A stretch of DNA of 32,139 bases from a bacterium (lineage in GTDB: Bacteria; Patescibacteriota; Minisyncoccia; JAHIHE01; DAOWLE01): assembly GCA_030643545.1 (NCBI GenBank), contig DAOWLE010000001.1:1-32139 (forward strand), read 5' to 3'. The notes under the pieces were generated by a model. It saw only the letters and a program-made list of their open reading frames with translations, searched no databases and was not told the origin of the DNA. The first letter of the stretch is position 1. Every line of letters begins with the position of its first letter. Positions 16,803-24,906 of this stretch are shown one piece after another. Made by a program: the position numbers and the translations under genes.

Positions 16803-17241
16803 TATTTTTATTTAAAATTTTTAAAATAATTATTATAATTCCGATTACAATCGCGCAATCAGCTAAATTAAAAAATCCTCTTAAAGGAATAAATTCAACA
16901 TAATCAATCACATAGCCAAAACGAACGCGGTCCAATAAATTACTCAAAGCGCCGGAGAAAATTAAAATAAAGGGATAAGGTGTAAAACAAAAACGGCAAA
17001 CATTCTGTTTTCTTTTTTGAACTATAAAAATTAGAATCCCAAGAAGAATAATCAGAAAATAAGCCAGCCACGGATTAAAAGGCAACCCAAAGGCAATGCC
17101 TGTATTCTGATGAATTTTTAATTTTAAAATTTCCGGAAAAATAGAAATGCTTTGCGCACCTATTGCTTTAGAAACAAAAAATTTAATCAGCTGATCAGCA
17201 AAAACGATAAAAATAAATAAAAACGCTGGAATTATTTTCAT
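16768..17241 (-). CDS. lspA: Lipoprotein signal peptidase (signal peptidase II)
   Basis: DQLIKFFVSK, IHQNTGIAFGL, FSGALSNLLDRVRFGYVIDYVEF, RGFFNLADCAIVIG. Confidence 0.95.
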   Translation of the reverse strand: MKIIPAFLFIFIVFADQLIKFFVSKAIGAQSISIFPEILKLKIHQNTGIAFGLPFNPWLAYFLIILLGILIFIVQKRKQNVCRFCFTPYPFILIFSGALSNLLDRVRFGYVIDYVEFIPLRGFFNLADCAIVIGIIIIILKILNKNNVNQKRRGENC

Positions 17242-17606
17242 TATTTCTTTTTATTTTTTTCACAATCAATGCAAAAATTCGCTTCGGGAAACGCGTCAAG
17301 CCGTTTTTGATTTATTTCTTTGCCGCATTTTTCGCAAACGCCATAAGTCCCTTTTTCAATTCTCTCAAGGGCTTTTTTAATCGCTACTAAATCAACCTCT
17401 ATATTTTGTTCAGTGGAAAGCAAACTTTCATAATCAGCGATTTCATTCGCGTTTTCATCCTGATGAGTGCCGATATGAGGAAAACGGGCTTTATAATCAC
17501 CTTTAATATGCCGATTTTTCTCGGCGATTTGCTCTAAATCTTTAGTAATTTGTTTTTCCTTTTCTTCCAAAATTTTTTTATATTTTTCAATTGTTTTTTT
17601 ATTCAT
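17241..17606 (-). CDS. DksA/TraR C4-type zinc finger protein
   Basis: ALERIEKGTYGVCEKCGKEINQKRLDAFPEANFCIDCEKNKK. Confidence 0.92.
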   Translation of the reverse strand: MNKKTIEKYKKILEEKEKQITKDLEQIAEKNRHIKGDYKARFPHIGTHQDENANEIADYESLLSTEQNIEVDLVAIKKALERIEKGTYGVCEKCGKEINQKRLDAFPEANFCIDCEKNKKK

Positions 17607-17624
17607 AATTTTTTCTTAATAATT

Positions 17625-18212
17625 TTATTCTGTCTGTTTTGTTAAGCTCATTTTTTCTTTATAATGCTCCTCAACTTCTTTTTTAATTTCCGGCCATTTT
17701 GTAATCCATTCTAATCCGTCGCCAGCAGATTTTATTTCTCTGTCTTCGGTTATTTCTATCCGTATACAAAATCCTGCTTTATTTTTTTCTAAATACAAAA
17801 ATTGTTTTTGCTCATCCGGCAAATTCATTAAATCTTCATCAGAAGAACTTGGCCATGAATATTGTCCGTCGCGAATTGAGCGAAGTTTTGTGCCATTCGG
17901 CGCTTGAATATATGCTTTGCTGTGAATATTAAACCGGTAAATTCCCGACTGCCAATTTGATGTGTTTACTTCAAACCAGTTAGGAAATTTTTCGCTTTCA
18001 ATTAAATCAACCGCTTCAATTCCGGAAATTCTATGGTCTGGTTTATCTTTTTCTAATTCCTCTTGAACGCGCTCTTTTAAAACCCGCTCGTCATTATTAT
18101 CAATCGGTCCGTCTGGATTCGGCCCAATCCATAATTGGGCTTCTTTCAATCCTAATAATTCAGTGTTAAGCAAAAACAAATCTTTGTCTTTGATTTTGAT
18201 AAATTTGTTCAT
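17625..18212 (-). CDS. Hypothetical protein
   Basis: ~195-aa ORF with normal codon texture; no family recognised; start at MNKFIKIK preferred. Confidence 0.6.
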   Translation of the reverse strand: MNKFIKIKDKDLFLLNTELLGLKEAQLWIGPNPDGPIDNNDERVLKERVQEELEKDKPDHRISGIEAVDLIESEKFPNWFEVNTSNWQSGIYRFNIHSKAYIQAPNGTKLRSIRDGQYSWPSSSDEDLMNLPDEQKQFLYLEKNKAGFCIRIEITEDREIKSAGDGLEWITKWPEIKKEVEEHYKEKMSLTKQTE

Positions 18213-18235
18213 AGATTTTACCACTTAATTAACAT

Positions 18236-18883
18236 TTAATAATTTTTAGTTTTTGTTAAAAGCAAATCAAAATTTTTGTATAAATCTTTTATTATATCAA
18301 TGATTTTTTTATTGGCTCGCATTTTTTCTATGTCTACATTTATCTTATCGGCTGCTTCTTGTGAAAAATCAATACCAAGAATAAAATCTGTTACAGATTG
18401 TTTATTCGGTTGTTTTAAAAAATACTGTTGAAGAAGCAAATGCCATTTTTTAATATCTTTTTTGCTGACTTCAAAGTTTATCTCGCTAGATAAAATTTCA
18501 TTCAAATAATCAATATATTCATTCCAATTTTCAATATGCTGATAAAAAATTTCGTCCTCTAATAATTTTAGCGACTGGGTAATATATTTCGATTTTGGAC
18601 ATAACGAATAAACATTATTTGCAACAATAAATTTTTCTCTGGCTATATCTAAAATTGAATGAAATTTTACCCCTGCCAAGAAGGAATCATCTTTTTCCAA
18701 ATCATTTAAGACCAAGTTATTATAGTGCGTTTTATTTCTGTCTATGACTTTTAAATATTGAATATCTGGAAATAAAGCGCCAATAGAAAAATCTTTCTTT
18801 TTTTTATTCTTAAAAAAATTATCAAAAATTTTCTCTGTTAATACAATGTGTGTTATTGGAGCTGCCATATTTTTTTCATGCAA
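18236..18883 (-). CDS. Hypothetical protein, possibly zinc-dependent phospholipase C-like
   Basis: APITHIVLTEKIF, FSIGALFPDIQYL, KTHYNN, GVKFHSILDIAR give a His/Asp pattern suggestive of that fold only. Confidence 0.55.
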   Translation of the reverse strand: MHEKNMAAPITHIVLTEKIFDNFFKNKKKKDFSIGALFPDIQYLKVIDRNKTHYNNLVLNDLEKDDSFLAGVKFHSILDIAREKFIVANNVYSLCPKSKYITQSLKLLEDEIFYQHIENWNEYIDYLNEILSSEINFEVSKKDIKKWHLLLQQYFLKQPNKQSVTDFILGIDFSQEAADKINVDIEKMRANKKIIDIIKDLYKNFDLLLTKTKNY

Positions 18884-19018
18884 TTAGATAAAAACTGAAA
18901 AGTATTCTATAATTCGCTATACAAAACATTTTATACTTTTTTAAACTTCTGCTAAAATTACAGTGTAATTTTCTTCTTCTTTTTTTTACTATACCATAAT
19001 CAGAAGATTAAAACAAGT

Positions 19019-19048
19019 AGAAGGCGAAGTGGCGCCACCTCGCCTTCT
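19019..19048. terminator. Strong hairpin, likely terminator
   Basis: AGAAGGCGAAGTGGC/GCCACCTCGCCTTCT near-perfect inverted repeat, then TTTTTAATT on the plus strand. Confidence 0.55.
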
Positions 19049-19077
19049 TTTTAATTCACTTTATTAAAAAGGGGGAA

Positions 19078-20196
19078 TTATAAATTTGTTAAAACTTTCA
19101 TTGTTTTTTCCGCGCATTTTTCCCATCTGAATTTTTTCGCTTGTTTTAGCCCTTTTTCAATAAGTTTTTCTTTAAAATTTTTATCCTGAATTATTTTTTT
19201 AATCGCTTCAGCTATTTCTTCTGGCTTATAAGGATTAATTAGAATTCCAGCGCCGCCAACTATTTCTATCATACTTGAATTATTACCGGCGATTACCGGA
19301 ACGCCATTTGCCATTGCTTCTAAAATCGGCAAGCCAAAGCCCTCATAAAATGAAGGTAAAACAAAAACCTCGGCGTTTTGATAAAGTTCCAAAAGTTTTT
19401 TTAAAGAAACCTGTCCGGTAAAAATAATATCCTCTTTATATTTTGACTTTTCCGCTTTTTCAAAAACTTTTTTCCAAAACCAGCCTTTCCCGCCGACAAT
19501 AATTAGTTGGAAGTTAGGAGTTGAGAGTTGAAAGTTATTTTTTAGAATCTCGAATGCTTCAATTAATCCTTGAATATTTTTTCTTGGCTGAATTATTCCC
19601 ACAAATAAAATGTATTTATTTACTGGCTGCTGGCCGGTAGTTGCTGGCCTGCCCGCATTGCTACGCAAAGCGTTGCGGGCGGGCCGATAGCTGGCGAAGC
19701 CATGATAAATCACCTCAATTTTTTCTGAATCAATTTTATAATATTTAATAATATCATTTTTTGTCGCTTTTGAAGGAACAATAATTTTTTCCGCTTTTTT
19801 GACTGCTCTTTTGGTATGGAACGAAAGCTTTAAGCAAGCTTTAAAAGTAAAATCATTTGGAAATTTTAAAAAAGCAAGGTCATGAATTGTAACAATTATT
19901 TTGCATTTTGGCAAAAAAAACGGAACTGTTTGAATCGGCGTAAAAAAAACATCCGGCCTGTCGCGCCAGAGTTCAAAAGGAAAACGAAAATGAGTCCAAA
20001 ATAAAAATGGCCATTTAATAAGTTTGTGTTTTAAATTTGCATTTTTTATATTCCATTCTCTTTTTATTTTTTTTTGATAATAAATTATGGCAGCAAACTG
20101 TTTTTTTGCCAAATATTTAAGAATATTATAAGTGTAAATTTTAACTCCGTTGGTTTGTAACTGGCAAAGCTCGTTAGCATTAATGGCAATTTTCAT
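19078..20196 (-). CDS. GT4-family glycosyltransferase with palindromic in-frame insertion
   Basis: MKIAINANELCQLQTNGVKIYTYNILKYLAKK, IVTIHDLAFLKFPNDF, VPSKATKNDIIKYY, ILFVGIIQPRKNIQGLIEAFE, VLPSFYEGFGLPILEAMANGVPVIAGNNSSMIEIVGGAGILINP. Confidence 0.93.
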   Translation of the reverse strand: MKIAINANELCQLQTNGVKIYTYNILKYLAKKQFAAIIYYQKKIKREWNIKNANLKHKLIKWPFLFWTHFRFPFELWRDRPDVFFTPIQTVPFFLPKCKIIVTIHDLAFLKFPNDFTFKACLKLSFHTKRAVKKAEKIIVPSKATKNDIIKYYKIDSEKIEVIYHGFASYRPARNALRSNAGRPATTGQQPVNKYILFVGIIQPRKNIQGLIEAFEILKNNFQLSTPNFQLIIVGGKGWFWKKVFEKAEKSKYKEDIIFTGQVSLKKLLELYQNAEVFVLPSFYEGFGLPILEAMANGVPVIAGNNSSMIEIVGGAGILINPYKPEEIAEAIKKIIQDKNFKEKLIEKGLKQAKKFRWEKCAEKTMKVLTNL

Positions 20197-20213
20197 AATA
20201 GAAAGTTAAAAAA

Positions 20214-22310
20214 TTAAATCATCATTCTTACATCAACGGCAACCGCTTTTTTCTCGCCGGCCATCAATGGATTAATATCAACTTCTTTTATTTCCGGAAA
20301 ATCTTGAGATAAAATAGACAGATTTAATAAAATTTTCACAATCGCCCCAATATCTGCCGGCTTTTGTCCTCTTGTTCCTTTTAAAATTTTCATCGCTTTT
20401 GTTTCTTTAATCATTTCCCGCGCTTCTTGTTTTACCAAAGGAGACAGGCGAAAACTAATATCTTTAAAAACTTCAGCAAATATTCCGCCGCCGCCGAACA
20501 TAACAAACGGTCCGAATAATTCATCTTGTTTTATTCCCAAAATCATTTCTTTTTGCTCTTGAACCATCGGTTGAATAATTATTCCGTCTATTCTCGCTTT
20601 TGGAAATTTTTTCTTAACATTTTTGATGATTTCCTTAAAAGCTAACTTTATTTCTTGTGGAGTTTTCAAATTATTTTTTATTCCGCCAGCATCTGTTTTG
20701 TGGATAACATCAGGCGAAGAAATTTTTAGAACAACCGATTGATTTATTCTTTTGCTAATTTTCATCGCTTCGTTGGAATTTTTTGCTAAATAAGATTTTA
20801 CAATCGGGATTTGATAAATTTTTAAAATTTTCTCCGCGTCAAAAGCGTTCAGCTGTTTTAATTTTTTTCTTTTTGCCTCTTGAATAATTCTTTTTATTTT
20901 ATTGAAAGAATTTTTAGAAATTTTAAAATTAAAAGAAGGGCTTATTTTTTTATTTTCTTTTTTCCATTTTTCATAATTCCAAACTTTTGCCAAAACTTTA
21001 ACCGCTTGCTCGGGATAAGCATAAACCGGAATATTCGCTTTGCTTAAAATTTCATTTGCCTGTTTAATATTTTTGCCGCCGATAAAGCTTGTTAAGATCG
21101 GCTTTTTTGTTTTCTTGCTTAATTTAATAATTATCTCGGCTGTTTTTTTAACTTCAGTTACCGATTGCGGAGTTAAAATAATAATTATTGCGTCAGTTTT
21201 TTTATCCTTTATTAAAATATCCAAAGCAATTTTATACCTGTCAGCTTTGGCGTCGCCGATCAAATCAACCGGATTTTTAACGCTTGCTGACACCGGCAAT
21301 TTTTTTTCTAAAAATTCAACTGTCTTTTTTTGAAAATTAGCAAGTTTTAAATTATTTTTTTTAACAGCGTCAGCAGTAATCGCTCCGGGTCCGCCGGCAT
21401 TAGTCAAAATCGCAATCTTTGGACCATTTAATAAAATTTCAGCTGAATAAAATTTAATTAAATCAAATAATTCCAAAAGTGAATTTGCCTGAATAATTCC
21501 GCTTTGCTGAAAAGCGAATTTTGTCATTTCGTTTGACTTTGCCAGCGCTCCGGTATGGGACGAAACCGCTTGCCGCCCTTCTTTTGTTTCCCCGCTTTTA
21601 ATCACGATAAGCGGCTTGGTTTTCGTAATTTGAGACGTTTCTTTGATAAATTTTTTTCCGTTAGTAATTTGCTCCAAATAAGCAATTATTGTTTTGGTTT
21701 TAGAATCTTTTTTAAAAAATCGGAGAAAATCAATCTCATTTAAATCAGCCGCATTTCCCAAGCTCACAAAACGGGAAAAACCAATATTCATTTTTTCCGC
21801 CCAATCAAGCGCGGCGCAGCAAATCGCTCCGGATTGGGAAATAAAACCTATTTTTCCTTTCTGGAGCATTTGTCCGGCAAAAGAAGCGTTAAGATTATTT
21901 GTTGAATCCAAAATTCCCAGACAATTCGGACCCAAAATTTTTATTCCATGTTTCTTGGCAATTTTAATAATTTTATTTTCCAATTCTTTGCCTTTGTTAC
22001 CGATTTCTCTGAATCCGGCGGAAATAATAATTACGGATTTAATTTTTTTTCTGCCGCACTGCTCTAAAATCAAGGGAATAATTTTTGAGGGAATAATAAC
22101 AATTGCCAGATCTATTTTTCCTTGAACATCCAATACGCTTGGAAATGTTTTGAGCTTTAAAATTTTTTGGCGTTTTGGATTAATCGGATAAATTTTTCCG
22201 CCATATTTAAAATCAATCAGATTTTTTAAAAGAGCGTAACCTAATTTATTTTTTTTCTCTGAAGCGCCGATCACGGCAATTGATTTTGGATTAAAAAAAT
22301 TTGCAAGCAT
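20214..22310 (-). CDS. ADP-forming acyl/acetyl-CoA synthetase, fused alpha-beta
   Basis: FFNPKSIAVIGASEKKNKLGYALLKNL, GPNCLGILDS, GFISQSGAICCA, SHTGALAKS, LTNAGGPGAITADAV; C-terminal ATP-grasp VVLKISSPDVIHKTDAGGIKNNL, FGPFVMFGGGGIFAEVFKD. Confidence 0.95.
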   Translation of the reverse strand: MLANFFNPKSIAVIGASEKKNKLGYALLKNLIDFKYGGKIYPINPKRQKILKLKTFPSVLDVQGKIDLAIVIIPSKIIPLILEQCGRKKIKSVIIISAGFREIGNKGKELENKIIKIAKKHGIKILGPNCLGILDSTNNLNASFAGQMLQKGKIGFISQSGAICCAALDWAEKMNIGFSRFVSLGNAADLNEIDFLRFFKKDSKTKTIIAYLEQITNGKKFIKETSQITKTKPLIVIKSGETKEGRQAVSSHTGALAKSNEMTKFAFQQSGIIQANSLLELFDLIKFYSAEILLNGPKIAILTNAGGPGAITADAVKKNNLKLANFQKKTVEFLEKKLPVSASVKNPVDLIGDAKADRYKIALDILIKDKKTDAIIIILTPQSVTEVKKTAEIIIKLSKKTKKPILTSFIGGKNIKQANEILSKANIPVYAYPEQAVKVLAKVWNYEKWKKENKKISPSFNFKISKNSFNKIKRIIQEAKRKKLKQLNAFDAEKILKIYQIPIVKSYLAKNSNEAMKISKRINQSVVLKISSPDVIHKTDAGGIKNNLKTPQEIKLAFKEIIKNVKKKFPKARIDGIIIQPMVQEQKEMILGIKQDELFGPFVMFGGGGIFAEVFKDISFRLSPLVKQEAREMIKETKAMKILKGTRGQKPADIGAIVKILLNLSILSQDFPEIKEVDINPLMAGEKKAVAVDVRMMI

Positions 22311-22316
22311 AAAATA

Positions 22317-24731
22317 TTAAAATTGTTTTTCTTCCGCATTTAATTCTTTTTCAGGCGCGTCATCTTTGAATGCGAACATCGTTTTAAAAATTAGCCGGAC
22401 AATGCCAATTTGAATATTTAAAATTAATTTTTCATAAAGTTCTCCAGCGGCGTTTTTGTATTCTCCCAAAGGATTCCTCTGTCCAATTGTTTCAAAACGA
22501 ACCGCTTCCTGAAAAAACTGGATTGCCCTTAAGTGTTCAGTCCAAAAACTGTCAATAATTTTTAAAGCAACAGTATTTTCCAACATCCGCATCGCCCAAG
22601 GGCCTATTTCTTTTTCCCTTTTATTATAAGCCGCTTCGGCAAATTCATAAAGATGCTTAATCAATTCTTTCTTATTTTTAAAATGAACCATTTTCGTCAG
22701 AGGAAAATTTTGTTTAACTGAAAATGGAAACAAAGAATTATAAGTTCTGATAATTTCTTCATATTCCCATTTGGACAAATCTTTTCGCGGAGTACAGGAC
22801 AAAACAATTCTTGTTATCTCTTTCTTGATTAAATTCAGAGTTTCCGGCTTAAAATTTTTATCAAATAAAATACGGCAGCGCTGGCGGTAAATTGAACAGC
22901 GCTGATAATTTAATATTTGATCATATTGAAAAATATTAAAGCGCCTGTGAAAATAAAATGATTCTACACGCGACTGGGCTTTGTTTAAAATATTGGAAAG
23001 CATTTTATTTTGAATGCCCAAGCCCAAAGCTTTCCAATTGAGAATTTTCAAAGCAGACAAGCTTTTTTTAGCTCCGTATTGTTTTACTAATTCATCGTCC
23101 GGCGAAATATAAAATTCTGAAAATCCAGGATCACCCTGCCGTCCGGCCCGCCCCCTTAACTGATTATCAATTCTTCTCGCTTGATGGCGTTCTGTTCCAA
23201 TAACATAAAGTCCGCCCAAAAATGCGATGCCTGGACCTAATTTAATATCAGTTCCCCGTCCGGCTAAATTAGTGGCAATAGTAACACTCCCTGCTTGTCC
23301 CGCCCGAGCAATAACTTCAGCTTCTTTTTCAATATTTTTAGCATTAAGAATATGATGAGGAATATTATTTTGCCAAAGCAGTTTGCTTAATTGCTCTGAT
23401 TTTTTAACAGATCTTGTGCCGACGAGAATCGGTTGTCCTTGATGATGAAGCTGCGTTATTTTTTCTACGATATCTTTATTTTTTTCTATTTGATTAGGAT
23501 AAAATTTATCTGGGAGATCTTTGCGGAGAATCGGTTTGTTGGTCGGAATAACAACTGTTTCTTTATGATAAATTTTATCAAATTCTCTTGCCGCGCTTGC
23601 CGCTGTTCCGGTCAAACCGGCTAATTTTTTATAACCAAGAAAAAAATTCTGGTATGTGATAAGCGCCAAAGTAATATCTTTTTGTTTTATTTCCACATTT
23701 TCTTTTGCTTCAATCGCCTGATGAATTCCTTCACAGTACCGATGGCCTTGCATTAATCTTCCGGTATACTCATCAACAATAATTATTTTTCCTTGATCAA
23801 CAATATAATCTCTGTCTTTTTTGAAAAGTTCTTTCGCTTTAAGAGCTTGGTCAATGTGATAAATATAAATAATGTTATCTTTTCCATAAAGATTTTTAAC
23901 ATTTAAAAGTTCTTCCATTTTTTTGACGCCCTGTTCCGTCAAAGTGACTGCTTGTATTTTCTCATCAACTATAAAATCAGTATTTTTATTCAATCTCTCA
24001 ATCAATCTGGCAAACTCGCGGTATTTTTCTTGATATTCATCTACTGACGCGGAAATAATCAGCGGCGTTTGGGCTTCATCAATTAAAACGCTGTCTGCTT
24101 CGTCAACAATGTCAAAATAAAGCTGACGCTGGACAATTTCTTTTTGTGATTCAGCCATATTGTCGCGAAGATAATCAAATCCGAATTCACTGTTAACACC
24201 ATAAGTTATATCCATCTGATAGTTCTGTTTTTTTTCAGCATGAGTTTTCTTTGAAGTAATTACTCCGATTTGAATTCCCAGATTATGATAAATTTTGCTC
24301 ATCCAGCGCGCGTCTCTTTCAGCCAAATAATCATTAACCGTAATAATATGAACACCTTTTCCTTCCAAAGAATTAAGATAAGCGGGAAAAGCTATAGTTA
24401 AAGTTTTTCCTTCTCCTGTTTTCATTTCGGCAATTCTTTTCTGGTGCACAACAATTGCTCCCATTAATTGGACATCATAAGCTCTTTCTTCAAGCGCTCT
24501 CTTTCCAGTTTCCCGAACAACAGCATAAGCTTCCGGCAAAATGCCGTCCAATGTCTCGCCTGATTTCAAACGCAGTTTAAATTCTTTGGTTTTGTTTTTC
24601 AGCTGCGCGTCAGTAAGATTGGAAATTTTTGTTTCCAATTTATTTATTTGAACAACTGTTTTTTTTAATTTAACTATTTCTTGGCGAGTATAAATTTTAG
24701 ATAAATTTTTAATTATAAAATCCATATTCAA
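22317..24731 (-). CDS. secA: Preprotein translocase subunit SecA
   Basis: VQLMGAIVVHQKRIAEMKTGEGKTLTIAFPAYLNSL, VDEADSVLIDEAQTPLIIS, LAGLTGTAASAAREF, ATNLAGRGTDIKLG, RIDNQLRGRAGRQGDPG; no evident C-terminal Zn-binding tail. Confidence 0.98.
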   Translation of the reverse strand: MNMDFIIKNLSKIYTRQEIVKLKKTVVQINKLETKISNLTDAQLKNKTKEFKLRLKSGETLDGILPEAYAVVRETGKRALEERAYDVQLMGAIVVHQKRIAEMKTGEGKTLTIAFPAYLNSLEGKGVHIITVNDYLAERDARWMSKIYHNLGIQIGVITSKKTHAEKKQNYQMDITYGVNSEFGFDYLRDNMAESQKEIVQRQLYFDIVDEADSVLIDEAQTPLIISASVDEYQEKYREFARLIERLNKNTDFIVDEKIQAVTLTEQGVKKMEELLNVKNLYGKDNIIYIYHIDQALKAKELFKKDRDYIVDQGKIIIVDEYTGRLMQGHRYCEGIHQAIEAKENVEIKQKDITLALITYQNFFLGYKKLAGLTGTAASAAREFDKIYHKETVVIPTNKPILRKDLPDKFYPNQIEKNKDIVEKITQLHHQGQPILVGTRSVKKSEQLSKLLWQNNIPHHILNAKNIEKEAEVIARAGQAGSVTIATNLAGRGTDIKLGPGIAFLGGLYVIGTERHQARRIDNQLRGRAGRQGDPGFSEFYISPDDELVKQYGAKKSLSALKILNWKALGLGIQNKMLSNILNKAQSRVESFYFHRRFNIFQYDQILNYQRCSIYRQRCRILFDKNFKPETLNLIKKEITRIVLSCTPRKDLSKWEYEEIIRTYNSLFPFSVKQNFPLTKMVHFKNKKELIKHLYEFAEAAYNKREKEIGPWAMRMLENTVALKIIDSFWTEHLRAIQFFQEAVRFETIGQRNPLGEYKNAAGELYEKLILNIQIGIVRLIFKTMFAFKDDAPEKELNAEEKQF

Positions 24732-24836
24732 AATATTATAACTTGCAACTTGAAGCTTATAGCTTAATAAAAATGAATTAAAAAATTGAGTTGCAAGTTA
24801 CGAGTTATAAGTTATAAGTCCATTTATATTATATCA

Positions 24837-24869
24837 AAAAATAGCCCTTTTTGGAATAGGGCTATTTTT
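24837..24869. terminator. Bidirectional-looking intrinsic terminator between dockerin cluster and secA
   Basis: AAAAATAGCCCT-ttttggaat-AGGGCTATTTTT, T-rich both ways. Confidence 0.85.
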
Positions 24870-24906
24870 ATTTTTAATATTTATAATCCGTAGCTTTAGC
24901 GAAGGA

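Noticed and set aside
21694-22125. 143-aa plus-strand ORF
   Set aside because: Antisense shadow of the acyl-CoA synthetase gene.
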